Shown: in pieces, positions 47,320 to 58,115 of the stretch | How positions within the stretch are numbered: the stretch's first letter is position 1 | Layout of the letters: every line of letters begins with the position of its first letter | Source: Gari tellinella | Lineage: Eukaryota > Mollusca > Bivalvia > Cardiida > Psammobiidae | NCBI GenBank assembly: GCA_922989275.2 | Contig: OV277871.1 | Span: forward strand, 60,347,848 to 60,411,847 | Direction of reading: 5' to 3' | DNA length: 64,000 nucleotides | The notes under the pieces: model-generated | Told to the model about the DNA's origin: nothing | The model's database searches: none | Seen by the model: only the letters and a program-made list of their open reading frames with translations | Made by a program: the position numbers and the translations under genes

Positions 47320-49240
47320 TTGATAATTTTCAACATTAAAATATTTTACTTTGAAGTCACATACTGCATACGTACTGAAAAAACAGCTATACGCGTGTGT
47401 GGCTTCCCTCATCAATCCCACCATCGCTTGGAAGATACTGTATTTGATAAAGCCGTCGATTTTCGACTTAATTTTAGTAATTTCGTAAATATTTCGTGTA
47501 TCAAACATTTACAACCTTTTTGTTGCAAAGTGAGAGAGGTATTGATGATATTTTGGCTAACACAGTGTATTTTCAATGTATGTTATATTTATATGAGTTC
47601 ATGTGAAGTGCTTTTGAACGCACAACTCCTGTGTGAAAAGAGCGCTATATATCTGATTTAATAACATTTCCAATTGCGCATTAATATGCACAATCATGAA
47701 AAATCACTTATTTGCAAAACAACACATGAGACAAATTGTAAAACAATTTGCTTTGTTTAGGCACCATTAAAAACGAGTTAAATTACGATGTAGCGAATAC
47801 TTAACCTTATACTGCAACCTATATTAGTGTGTATTTGGGCTTCCCCCTCGCTTTGGAGGATATTTCATCATGAAAAACTATCGATTGCAAATTTTTTGTT
47901 GTAAATTTGTAAACATATTGTTTACCAAACATGTACAGCCTTCATTTAACAGATTGAGAGATATTGGTGATACAGTACTGAACCTTATTAAATTAAATTG
48001 ATAATCGGAAGCGAATTGCCATCGAATTGCCATCGAATCGGGCACTTCAAAAAACAAATCCTATGTTTGAATATTTTTACGCGAATTTTCCGGAGCGGTT
48101 GTAACACAAATGGAATCGAACACATTAACGAAGGCATATCTGCGAACATTTGTGAGATACACAGTTCAAGAAAACTTACCCGAGGGTAAATTTAGTATTT
48201 TGAATTGCAAGCGAATTGCCATCGAATTGCAAGCGAATTGCCATCGAATTGCAAGCGAATCGCAAAAAATTGTTAATTTAATAAGGTTCAGTACTTTATT
48301 AGGTTTAAAATGTATGTTCTTTCGGCGAAAATTCATGCTTGTTTCCAATTGCTCATTTTAAAATATGTATACATGTATCTATGCAAATTAGCTAGTTAAT
48401 CAAATCACACATCAAACAATTTGCATAACGATTGTCTTTGTTTAGACACCGTTGGAAACGATTTATATCACGATACAGCAAAGATATAACACAAAATTGC
48501 ATCATATATTAGTGCGTATTTGGGTTTTCCCCAACCCATCCCAACATCACTTTTGGCGATGTTTATCACTTAAACTATCGATTGCGACATTTTTGTAGTA
48601 AATGTGTATCTGTATTTTATACAAAACATTTACAGCCTTCATGTTGCTATATTTGGGAGATATTGGTGGTATTTACGTTGAAATGGGTATATTCACTGTA
48701 AAAATTCATGGTTATTTCTAATTGCTCATTAATATGCATAATTATGCAAAGTAGCTAATTAGCTAAATAACACATCAAACAAATTGCACAACAATTTGCT
48801 TTGTTAAGGCACAATTTAGAACGAGTAATATTATGATTAAGCAAAGATATAACACAATATTGCCACCCATATTAGTGCGTATTAGGTTTTTACCCCACCA
48901 ACCCTACCATCCGTTTTGCCAATATTTTATCACTTTCAAACTATCGACTGCGACTTTTTTGTTCTAAATTTGTTAATATACTGTGTTTCAATCATTTTGA
49001 GTCTTCATGTTACAATCTGGGAGAGATATTGATGATATTTAGGTTTAAATAGGTGTATTTTTGTCAAAATTCATGCATTTTTTCAATTACTCATTAATAT
49101 GCATAATTATGCAAATTAGCTAGTTACCTAAACAGCACGTCAAATAAATCGCACATCAATTATCTTTGATTAGGCACCATTTAAAACGATTTATATTGCC
49201 GTTTAGCAAAGATATAACACAATTTTCAATATGTATGTTC
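47320..49240 (+). repeat. ~365-bp tandem repeat array
   Basis: Four to five diverged units, marked by gtgcgtatttgggttttccc (near 47,395, 47,825, 48,513, 48,877), gcaaagatataacacaat, gctcattaatatgcataatt and gggagagatattgatgatat. The second interval is lengthened by the MITE at 47,974-48,296. Open frames within it are repeat-derived. Confidence 0.8.
47974..48296. mobile_element. TIR MITE (AGTACTGAACC ends) inside the tandem array
   Basis: agtactgaaccttattaaat (47,975 on) and the complement taataaggttcagtact (ends near 48,296) bound ~320 bp. The interior has repeated gcgaattgccatcgaattgc blocks at both ends. The flanking array continues in register (gatattggtgata / tattaggttta), consistent with insertion at TA or a slightly longer target. 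Confidence 0.65.
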
Positions 49241-49379
49241 TACCTCAAACTCATGAGGGTTGCCATGGAAACGATTAAATTGTGCGCTTATCCGGCGACG
49301 ATATTCCATCCAACAACCAGATTTCTTAATCGCAGTGTATATACTACAAGAAAATATAGGTCCAACAAAGTCCGCTTAG

Positions 49380-49398
49380 GGGGGGGGGGGGGGGGGAG
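49380..49398 (+). repeat. Poly-G tract
   Basis: About 17 consecutive G in a short G-rich run; mirrors the poly-C in the element at 14,744. Likely length-unstable. Confidence 0.8.
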
Positions 49399-49429
49399 GG
49401 TTTCACTTATTGGCTCATTACCTATTAAC

Positions 49430-50122
49430 CTTGGATATAACTTTTGCATTTTTGCACCTTGGCCTTTTATACTTGACATGTGTTTTCCCTTTCTAACCAT
49501 ACAAAACTTTTTGACCTTGTGACCTTGACATTTGACCTACTTTTGTTGAAATCTTTAAATGGCTATAACATTTGCACCAGTAGGCCTACGACTTTCATAT
49601 TTTGTTTATATATTTCTTGTGTCAAGACCTTTCCAACCATACCTACGTTTTTGCCCTTGTGACCTTGACCGTTGACCTTTATTTGTATAAATCTTTATAC
49701 GCCTATAACATTTGAACCAGTAGGCCTAGAGCTTCCATACTTTATATGTTTCTTGTGTTAAGACTTCTCCAACCATGCCAATGTTTCATTTACCCTACGA
49801 CCATGACGTTTGACCTACTTTTGCAAATAAGCATTACATTACAGAACATGATGCTGGCTGGGGGCATTTGTGTTTCACAAACACATTGCTTTTCATCTGA
49901 TCATCACCAAACTTTCTGAAAATGTTTGTTGACATAAAATGGAGACCAATTTGGATAACCAGCGGCACCAATTTATGCTAGGCCCTTTGGAGTAATGGCC
50001 CTTGAAGTCCTCAAAATGGCGCTCCACTACAGTTTCAGCTCTCTAACTTTTACGTTTGATAGTCTGGATTCCCCTCCCTGTATCATCGGGGGCATTCGTG
50101 TAACTGGGACACGCTCTTGTTA
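49430..50122 (+). repeat. 3' part of the ATGCCCCC bivalve repeat
   Basis: Same units as 41,895-43,505 (gcaccagtaggcct, aagacctttccaaccatacc). Ends with cgggggcattcgtg, a gtgtaactgggacac hairpin and CTCTTGTT. The end resembles that of the AGCTCACCTG element. Confidence 0.65.
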
Positions 50123-50234
50123 AACTTAAAATTTGTAATTTAAAATATCTCCATTTTAATTGGCAATATAAAGTACATGTATATGAAAGTCAAGAGTCCA
50201 GCACCCATATGCAGTGCTCCAATTAATTTTTGGT

Positions 50235-50550
50235 TTTCTGTAAAAAGAAAAGTGTATACACATGCATACTTGCCTGATAGGAAGCTAAACCAATGTAAGC
50301 CAAGTCTAAATTTTCCCGCCCTATAACCACTCCCTCCAAACAATGCACTCAAACTGTGTCCACCGTTGGATGTCGCTGTAGAGAGGGAGCACTGTAGTTA
50401 TTATCATTTACAGGATACAGATGTCGTCACCACCTAATACGCCTTCCATGCCATATACATAATGGGTCAACACCGTCTGTAACAAGTCCACTCCATCAGG
50501 AAATAAGGTAACCTAAGTTTGATAGCTTTGTTGTCTCTTACAGCTCTTGT
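50235..50550 (+). repeat. Dispersed repeat, second copy
   Basis: Collinear with 41,440-41,765 (aggatacagatgtcgtcacc, ggaaataaggtaacc, gatagctttgttgtctctta). Confidence 0.6.
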
Positions 50551-50975
50551 ATGAAACAGCAGTAACTGCAGTACATACCATGTTATTTACTCAAACACAT
50601 AGTGTACACCATGGTCAATGGTTATAAAACTTAAAGACTTTTCCTCAGTCCATTGAGGGACCACCAGCATATTGTTCTGGAGGTGTCAATGTAACTGTAA
50701 AGCACGTGCAATACTATCTCAGAATACCTGGTTAGGTCCATGATTATACTCATGCTCTATTGATTTTCAATGGTAATTTCTAACCAAACTATCAAATATA
50801 CAGGTCCGGTCTCACATAAGACGATTCAATGGTTCAATATGCACTAGACCCATGCTTTTTGCAAGGAAATTGACAGTAAATAATCTGGCAAGGCGTTATG
50901 ACCAAATGGTCGTCAGGAGATGTCTTTAAAAAGGATGCTACTCTCAAAACTCATAACGCTTCAGCAAACATTTTA

Positions 50976-51137
50976 TTAGCTCGACTTTTTCAAAAAGTCA
51001 AGCAATTGTCATCACGTTGTCCTCTGTGGCAGCGTCTGCCTTTAAGGTTTTTGTAAAACTCTGTTTAGGTTTCGAAAAATGCCTCTTACTTCTATGTCCC
51101 TTGAGATATTCCTTTCATAGTTTGTGTTTATGGACAA
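50976..51137 (+). repeat. Left half of a CTCGACTTTTT bivalve repeat, split by insertion
   Basis: Starts with the hairpin gactttttcaaaaagtc and runs to tttatggacaa. Intact tandem units at 59,100-59,260 read tttatggacaagacctt, so the next bases, gaccttt, are displaced to 58,956. Confidence 0.75.
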
Positions 51138-51501
51138 ACACTCATTTTCCTGCAAGGGAAAGTGAATTTGTATCCCCCGTTCAGACTGCGCAATATGTCG
51201 GAACACGCTCTGCCATACAGTTCCGCATTTACAATCGCCCTACTATTTATTATGCAACTTTCGATCTGCGCTTAGCTCCTGGTACCCAATACCTATACGG
51301 TGATGTAGGGAACCAGTTGCGAAGTAACCGTTATTCATGCACTTGCACCAAAGGGGTTACTGCCCCATCCGGAGAGCGCGTGGTCGCTGACTTGAGCCAA
51401 TCAAAACTGGACTCCCTATCACGAAGCTTATACAAATCCGTGGTGGAATCAGATGGTTTTAGGATTTGGGATAAGCAGGTCTGTTATATCTATTTTATAA
51501 C
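51136..51501 (+). repeat. A1 direct repeat of the split-repeat element
   Basis: From aaacactcattttcctgc to tctattttataac; identical to 58,114-58,479 except C at 51,279 against T at 58,257. Sequence diverges completely after tataac. Confidence 0.9.
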
Positions 51502-51655
51502 ATTTTTTCTTGTTCTTTGTCTTACTAGATTTGTTTTTGCTTCTCCCTTAATCGTTTTGCTCGGATTTTCAATCCTTTGCATCTATTTATTTCTACTTAT
51601 GTATATGCCATATGGTTCTACTGTAGGGCATTGCATGTTTAAACGACTCGCATAA
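51150..51655 (+). CDS. Open frame covering A1; unrecognised exon-like sequence
   Basis: The frame runs from upstream repeat through A1 to 51,655. The part inside A1 (about 120 codons: ESEFVSPVQTAQYVG, RSAIQFRIYNRPTIYYATF, YGDVGNQLRSNRYSCTCTKG, LSQSKLDSLSRSLYK, FRIWDKQ) has balanced composition unlike its surroundings. It lies between an acceptor-like ttttcctgcaag and a donor-like cag-gtctgt. The hydrophobic stretch after A1 is AT-rich filler. No family is recognised. It may be an exon captured by, or encoded by, the mobile element; the start codon at 51,017 lies in the bivalve repeat and is not meaningful. Confidence 0.35.
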
Positions 51656-51659
51656 ATGC

Positions 51660-52670
51660 CACGCTTATATTTAAAAAATCGGCCATTCTTTCATCCGGTG
51701 TTTGAAAGAGTGTTGCTACATATTTGAATTTGTCACCGTTCGAATTTAGTTTTTTATGCGTGGTATTGGCAGGGCTGTCGTTTATGAGAGGTCGGGTGCT
51801 CAACCACTTTGGTCCGATGTTGTTTTTATATATCGAGCCTCGATTATACGCCATTATAGATGCAGGCAGAAATTATCTTCAATGAGAAACGCTTATATTT
51901 GAATGAATATTATGTCTCAATTGTGCAGCCAACCACACGGAATGTACTTTTTGACACATCACAGAAATTATTTTAGCGACCGCTGAACCTATGTGAATGT
52001 GTTTATTTACAAGCTGCAAGCGATTGTGGCATGCACATGTGTGTTTCCTTTAGATAGCCACTGCACCGGATTGCGTCATAAAGCTTTTATCAGTACACCT
52101 CGTGTGTATAGCGCTTAACCTTCAGTTCGTTTATTCCTGCGTTATCTGTTTACACTGCGTCCGATTTACCGGTAGGCTGCCCATTAGGCAACTTAGGACT
52201 ACAGTGGAGCTTCTCTACTGCGGCCGCTGGATTGTGCCATTTCAGGGCGTTGAGGGGATGGCTGCTTGGGCGGGATTGAATCGAAGCAGAAAGCTCCTAT
52301 AAAAGTGTTTTGTTTTGCTTTTGCCTCGCTTTGGGCTGCTGTCCGATTTAACTCAGCAATTAGTGGTTGGGGTGGAGGAGTTTCCCTGTAATTCGATGCT
52401 GTCCAGGTTAAGTTTAGGCAAACGTGTATTGGGTATAGAAGATTATACCCCTTAACTTTCTGTCTCTACTAATTAGACTACATTCAATTACTTGTTATAA
52501 AGCTTTTTACTCACAAACACTGTAGTTTTACCGATAAACTATAGTATTATTGTCACTGATGTTTGAACTTGCACTCTATGCATAGTCCGCCTTTTCTGTA
52601 GGCTTTCATATCTTCAATAAGAAAAACCCGGAATGTTTGTCAATGAGCAATGACTCTTGTACATCATAAT
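51660..52670. other. Interior of the split-repeat element, nothing recognised
   Basis: No recognisable protein or repeat. The small open frame at 52,102-52,302 shows no family features. Confidence 0.35.
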
Positions 52671-52674
52671 CTAT

Positions 52675-52760
52675 TAAAAAGCGATAGCAGCGCAGGGGTT
52701 CAATCGCTGCACTACCGATAGCAGAGTCATGGGTTTGAACCCCGCCATAACAGTTTTACA
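52675..52760 (+). repeat. Possible tRNA-like SINE head
   Basis: gcgatagcagcgcaggggtt resembles an A box and gggtttgaaccccgcc a perfect-stem T arm/B box; A-rich runs follow (52,790-52,814). Confidence 0.35.
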
Positions 52761-52989
52761 TACATGAGGATTTTTCTATATATAATTTAAAAAAAAAAAA
52801 CAAAAAAAAAAAAACATTCTTTTTGTGGTCTGGACGCATGTCTGTGGGAATTATGTACAGTGACACTTGTCTAAAACAAAAATTAAGACGTATACGTAAT
52901 GTAATTCAAGTTGGAAATATTTCTGCTAATAGCAATCTATTTTACTCTTTCCACAAAACGCCTTTCTATTTCGAAGTAGATCTATCTAG

Positions 52990-53125
52990 AATTCGTAAAA
53001 AAAAAAAAAAAAAAAAAAAAAAGATAGTCCAACTTAATGACGAATTTAGATAAGATTTTACCGAGATTCGTACCCATGTCCTCTGTCTTTTGAATCAGTG
53101 GCATATGCCGCTGAGCTAGTGTGCC
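52990..53125 (-). repeat. tRNA-derived SINE head on the minus strand
   Basis: On the minus strand: gcacactagctcagcggcat (A box), then ggacatgggtacgaatctcg (B box), then aaattcgtcattaagttgga and a T-run corresponding to the A22 tract at 52,999-53,021. A good match to a tRNA 5' half; acceptor pairing is incomplete. Confidence 0.5.
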
Positions 53126-53384
53126 CGTATTGCTGTTTAAATGCGTGTATAGTATATGTTGCTAAGTACTTTTATAATTGATTATATCAAATCCGTCCAC
53201 GAAAATTCCCGTCTTTATCGACAAAATTTGCCGGAAATGGATTAGTGCCAGTTAAAAAATCACCGATAATACTTGCCCTGTTACATCGTGGTCAATAAAA
53301 CTGTATTATTGTTGTTTATATAATTTCCTCATATCTCACTCTTCACATTTGTCTTATGTTGGAACTTAAAGCATTTTTGTGTCA

Positions 53385-54230
53385 GTTTCAGGGTTATTGT
53401 CAGCCTCAGAGCTGTGGCAGGAGTTGGTTTGCGGCCCTCCTGACCTAATATATATCAGGATTCGGTTTGTCCTCCTGATCTGTATCACCAAGGAGTAGGC
53501 TTGGTCCTCCTTTATATGCATAGGAGTCCGGTTTGTATATGTTGCTAAGTACTGAATTAATTTTATCCAAACAGTCCAAGGAAATTCTCGTCCTTATCGA
53601 CGAAAAGTGCCGGAAATAGCGCCAGTTCAATTATCAGCAACAATACTTATACGTTAACATCTTGTTAAATGCAACTGTGTTGTTGTTGTGTCATCTGTAT
53701 CTGTTGTGTTGTCTTAATAACAGATTAATTATGTCTTGCTTCTTATATTTCCTTTCACGCATATATTATGCTGGAACTTAAAGCAATTTTTTGTCAGTTT
53801 CAGGTTTATTGTCAGCCTCAGTGCTGTGGCAGGAGTCCGGTGTGTCCCTCCTGACCAATTTTGTATCAGGATTCGGTGTGTCCTCCTGATTTGTGTCACC
53901 AAGAAATCTTGGTTTATTGTCAGCCTTAGGGCTGTGGCGGGCGTCCGGTGTGTCCCCTTGCCTTATCTTGTATCAGGATTCGGTGTGTCCTCCTGATTTG
54001 TGTCACCAAGGAGTTGGCTTTGCCCTCCTTTATATTCCAAGGAGTCCGGTGTGTCCCTCCTTGACAGTCAAAGGTGTCCGGATGTGTCCCTCCTTTAGAC
54101 GATTGGAGTTCGCTGTGTGCCTCCACCTGCATAAGCTGCTACTGTATTCATCAAAGTATTCATTTTTCATTACCTTACTCATCACATTCATGTGTCAACT
54201 GGAGTTCGCTGTGTGCCTCCACCCATATTC
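53385..54230 (+). repeat. Array of short hairpins with conserved loop and varying stems
   Basis: Repeated segments of the form stem-gtccggtgtgtcc-stem: tcaggattcggtgtgtcctc followed by ctga, caggagtccggtgtgtccct followed by cctg, aaggagtccggtgtgtccct followed by cctt, and weaker ones at 54,070, 54,105 and 54,200. Two longer blocks (~53,385-53,520 and ~53,800-54,130) share ttcaggtttattgtcagcct. Open frames on both strands reflect the repeats. Confidence 0.65.
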
Positions 54231-54639
54231 GTTGCATTAACTGCAGTTACCAACATATTGAGTTTGTTACTTGATACTTTATTCAGCCTTTGCGGCTAAA
54301 ATTGTAATTGAACCTTCACCAAACTAGTTTATTCTATTGATCTAAGTGGCGCTTCTAACTATACTTTTAGTATTAACAGAATGGCATGCTTCCTGTAAGC
54401 TGCTATTATACAATTTTTCTGTTGTCTTGTTACAGAAGGCGTATGATCGAAAAGCTAAACGCTTGATTTATATTTTGAATACAGTTTTGAGTATAAATAT
54501 ACTGATCATGTAAATATCTTTTTTGTGCATTTGCATTAGAATGAAAACAATCATAAGGACGATTTCCACGAGGTAATGCAACGTTGGAACTGCTTGGTGT
54601 GTTGCTTTTTGTCACTATTTTCAGTACACGTACGCCTAA

Positions 54640-55500
54640 AGCCCGGCCCAAATGAAGTTCGGTCTTGCACAAACTACTTCAGGAGCTGGCAATCAATCCA
54701 AACTTGGCGGATACGCTCTGAAATCACCTGACACCATGCCAGTTTTCAGCATATGAAGGGATGTCAGCCCAACCCAAGCATGGAAGTGGCCCTGACGACC
54801 CGTAAGTTTACAAGAATGTTCAAAACTCCACAACAAATGCCGAAGCAAAGATGTTGCGTCACAGAAGCCGGATCCCAAAATAACTTACCCATAGATATGC
54901 CAACCTCATATAGGCATGGGCAAGGTCCATCACAATCGATTACTTTGCTCATTTCTCGGACTTCTCCAATGATGAGCATCAAGTAACACTGGTTTTACCT
55001 TTTCTAACATTATGGACATAGAAGTCCCTCAAAATTTGAATGTTAAAGTTTGGTCTAGGGCGTATGTCGACCATATTAAGTCTTTTATGGCTTCAAATTT
55101 GACAAGGTTAAAGCTTCTGTGGCATCTAACTCCAGTACTTTGGGGCACATAGGTCCAAGTAGGGAGTGGTGCAGAGCCGTTCAACTCTATGCCCATATAT
55201 AGCCAGAAATTGTCCAAACAATCATCCCTGTATATCTCAGTATATGACCTTAAAAACCAATGGTCGTTTAAACGACCAACTGGATCGTCGCTGATCCCAG
55301 GTTTAGGTCCTTTCATACTACCTCGCTTTATCGTAGCACACACTACACATTGATTCACATCTCGAAATATTCCTCTTTGACTGACCTACCCGACAAGACG
55401 TCCTTCACAAGCCTTACATGTTTATAGGACCAATACCCACCTGCCTCAGCAACAACCTCTTTTGCAGCCCTTTCCGGAAGGTTATTGCTCATAAAAACCC
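54640..55500 (-). pseudogene. Decayed coding-like region inside the split-repeat element
   Basis: Minus-strand frames read, from 55,500 downward, NNLPERAAKEVVAEAGGYW with KHVRLVKDVLSGRSVKEEYF, a shift, then NQCVVCATIKRGSMKG, GRLNDHWFLRSYTEIY and FNLVKFEAIKDLIWSTY (55,029-55,358). Then come ASVTQHLCFGI and GQGHFHAWVG-like pieces in other frames to 54,690. The composition is protein-like over ~850 bp with at least three frame changes. I do not recognise a family. It could be the element's own lost ORF or an older insertion; the strand is opposite to the assumed element direction. Confidence 0.3.
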
Positions 55501-56050
55501 GCCTCTCACCATGCCTACAACCCCCTTTTCACATGTCCTATCGTCAAACAACACTTCACACTGTGAATACTTACCTTAAAAAGTTTTAATATTTATAACC
55601 GTCCCAGCAGCCTTCTAAATACATGTAGGTCATTTACTTAGTTTAGGTACATGTATCCGGACTAGTATGTCTAACGTACCAGAGTCGACATAAACGCATT
55701 TAGACACAGGAAATCTGATTCTTATAGAAGATGTATCAATGCTTGTCTAGAAGTAGCCACTGTGGTATGACTTCTTCTAGGTATTTTAACTTAATAACAG
55801 TTCATATCAGACCAGTGCTATCTGAAGCTCATCATAGTTCTTTATTCTATTCATACATTTTCCTCTCTGATTATCCATTCATTCTGCGGTCCAAAATTGC
55901 ATACTCTTATTATTTCACATAACCTAATGTTTCCCATGCTTCTAGAGCATGGTTTAAACTGTTCTGATTACATTATCAAGCAATGCATTATAAATGTATA
56001 GTCTACGAGAATCACGTTGTTTTCATTGCAGTAAAGCCTCTATATTACGA
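55500..56050. other. AT-rich interior, nothing recognised
   Basis: No open frame with family features; short acatgta runs only. Confidence 0.35.
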
Positions 56051-56054
56051 CTAC

Positions 56055-56240
56055 TTAAAAGAAGGCTAATTTATTGTATAAAAGACAGGTGACGGCTTGG
56101 AGCGGGGATGGCAGTGAAGCAGAGGGCTCCTGCAGGAGCTTTCTGTTTTGCTGTCGCATTGCTTTGAGCCGTCACCTGTCGTAAACGCCTAATAATTGAA
56201 ATAATTTAGTGGTCATAATGGCGGGGTTTTACTGTACTAA
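56055..56240. repeat. AGACAGGTGAC hairpin repeat, copy 2
   Basis: Outer arms gacaggtgacggcttggagc (56,084-56,103) and gctttgagccgtcacctgtc (56,161-56,180). A second stem is nested inside (cagtgaagcagagggctcct / aggagctttctgttttgctg). Flanks match 30,510-30,660. Confidence 0.65.
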
Positions 56241-56944
56241 CTAAGCTTGGTTTATTCGCCCAGTTTTAAGAGCTTCTTACAATGCTTACGGTCATGCTAC
56301 ATTTACAAATTGATTACCTTCAGTTAGGGTTGTCTGTGTAAAGACCAACTTGAATTAGTTCAAATTAGACCAAATTGAATTGGTTCAATGTGTGTGTGTA
56401 AATGTATGTGCATCTATATGTACATACATGTATCTATATGTACATTCTACTTAACCCACTCTGATTATTGAGGATTTTATTCATATAAATATCATCTTTT
56501 CTTATTTTATCTGTAATTATTATGTTTTTGCAGTATATCAATGTCAAACACCGTTGACCTCTGATAAGCCATCCTGTTATACACAAGTATAAGTAATTAG
56601 AATCCATAGTTGCAGTATGGTCAAACTTATTCGAGGTCAACTATTAGATGTATAATTGATAAGCGGTCTTAACAATATTGGATCTGTCGTATTCTACAAC
56701 AGGGGCCTTACCTGCCATGATACGCTTCTCTGAAGTTTCAGAGACGTCACTAAGGCACAGTTTTCCAGAGTTTTTACCTGTTATAATGCAGGTTTTTTCC
56801 TCTGGTTTTTCTCCTGGGCGTGTCGTATTATGGGTAGAATCGACAGTTTATTAACAGTTGCACAGTGTTTATTATAGCTCCGACATTTGTTAGTGTCAGT
56901 TCAGGTTTTTACAAATTTTCAATTTATCAGCTAAGCGCAATATA

Positions 56945-57025
56945 CTCGCTTAGTGGATAGCTTGACGAAACATACTATTTCCCATGATCATGGGATAGGG
57001 TTCGAATCGGTCAGATTAAAACCTC
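56945..57025 (+). repeat. tRNA-like sequence
   Basis: ctcgcttagtggatagcttg (A-box-like) and gggttcgaatcggtc (B box, near consensus). The anticodon-arm region cccatgatcatggg is palindromic. Probably a SINE head. Confidence 0.4.
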
Positions 57026-57435
57026 AGAATGCACATTAAATGACATTTCAGCGAGAGTCATTCTCACAGCTTCATGTTGTAATCCAGATATAGATGCTCT
57101 TTACAGTGCTTTCCGTCAGTTTACTTTTAGAAAATCATGTTTACATTAAACAATGTTTAGCTGGGGTCCGTGGGCAGACCAATTTGTCATTCATATTGCT
57201 ATTTTACACAAAGATGTCTGTTGTGGTACGGACACCTTTATTCACATACCGTTTTGCACCTTCCCCAGCTATACTCTGCCATGATCGTCTGTTGTGGTAC
57301 AGTCGATGCACTACCTTTCATAAAACTTTATCTACCGGTTGTTAAAGTAGTGATGGCTCTACATGTATGTTATCAATTACTTTTATTCTAATTGACATTT
57401 CGTTTGTGTCACTATTGTAACAGTGCCTAAAGAGC

Positions 57436-57586
57436 GTTGTAGATCAGCACCATGAAGCGCTTTTTAAAGCATTAGATAATAATGGGTTATAAAACGCGCT
57501 TTACCTATATATTTATTATGACTAATGAAGTATTTTATCTTTATTTGAACAAATTTACTCAATAAAATCGTGTTATGATCTACAAC
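57436..57586. mobile_element. Small TIR MITE (GTTGTAGATCA ends)
   Basis: GTTGTAGATCA (57,436-57,446) and TGATCTACAAC (57,576-57,586) enclose 130 bp of AT-rich DNA. The evidence is the 11-bp perfect TIR only. Confidence 0.4.
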
Positions 57587-57792
57587 TAAGCTGACAATAT
57601 AACCGGACTAAGACTGTTGTGGTTCAGTCATTCTTAGTTCAAATACGCGCAGTTGCACTTTGCGCTAATTTCTTTAATTTTGTTAGCTTTCACCACTGAC
57701 ATACTTTTTGTACATAGAAATCATAGTCGTATAATAATGTGTTACTAAACATCAGTGCCTACCTAGTCTGGTTCCCTTTGATTGGCCATCTA

Positions 57793-58115
57793 TTTTGCCT
57801 GTGTTTATGTGCCACTTTTGTTTGCTCAGGCCGACAGTGGTCTAGAATGACATTATGTGAATAAACCGTCCAGGGATTCCTGTCCCTGGACATTTTCAAA
57901 TGCATTTCTGAATGGCTATTTCCTCACTGCCCGGCCTTAAGCCACAAATGTAACTGCAGGAAACCACCATGCTAGGCACTGGTACGGTTAGACTGAGATA
58001 ATGCGGTATTGTAAAATACTATGTTTGCCTCACACTAAGGTCCGACATTTTAAGTGAATGTAAACAATTCCGATTTGTCTCGGTCTAACTATAGCAGTAC
58101 TAACGCGGATACAAA
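57793..58115 (+). repeat. B1 direct repeat of the split-repeat element
   Basis: ttttgcctgtgtttatgtgc to gcggatacaaa; repeated at 58,633-58,955 with one substitution (gccactttt / gccaatttt). Contains the hairpin gtccagggattcctgtccctggac. Confidence 0.9.

Noticed and set aside
51017..51655. Single 212-residue membrane protein
   Set aside because: The N-terminal 40 codons lie in a bivalve repeat, the middle in the A1 repeat and the hydrophobic end in AT-rich DNA, so it is a composite of unrelated pieces.
53893..54240. Overlapping open frames on both strands suggesting a secreted cysteine-rich protein
   Set aside because: The frames arise from hairpin minisatellite units; symmetry makes both strands open.
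55029..55358. Intact small gene on the minus strand
   Set aside because: Coding-like reading continues beyond both ends in other frames, so it is a fragment of a decayed longer frame; kept only as a low-confidence relic.
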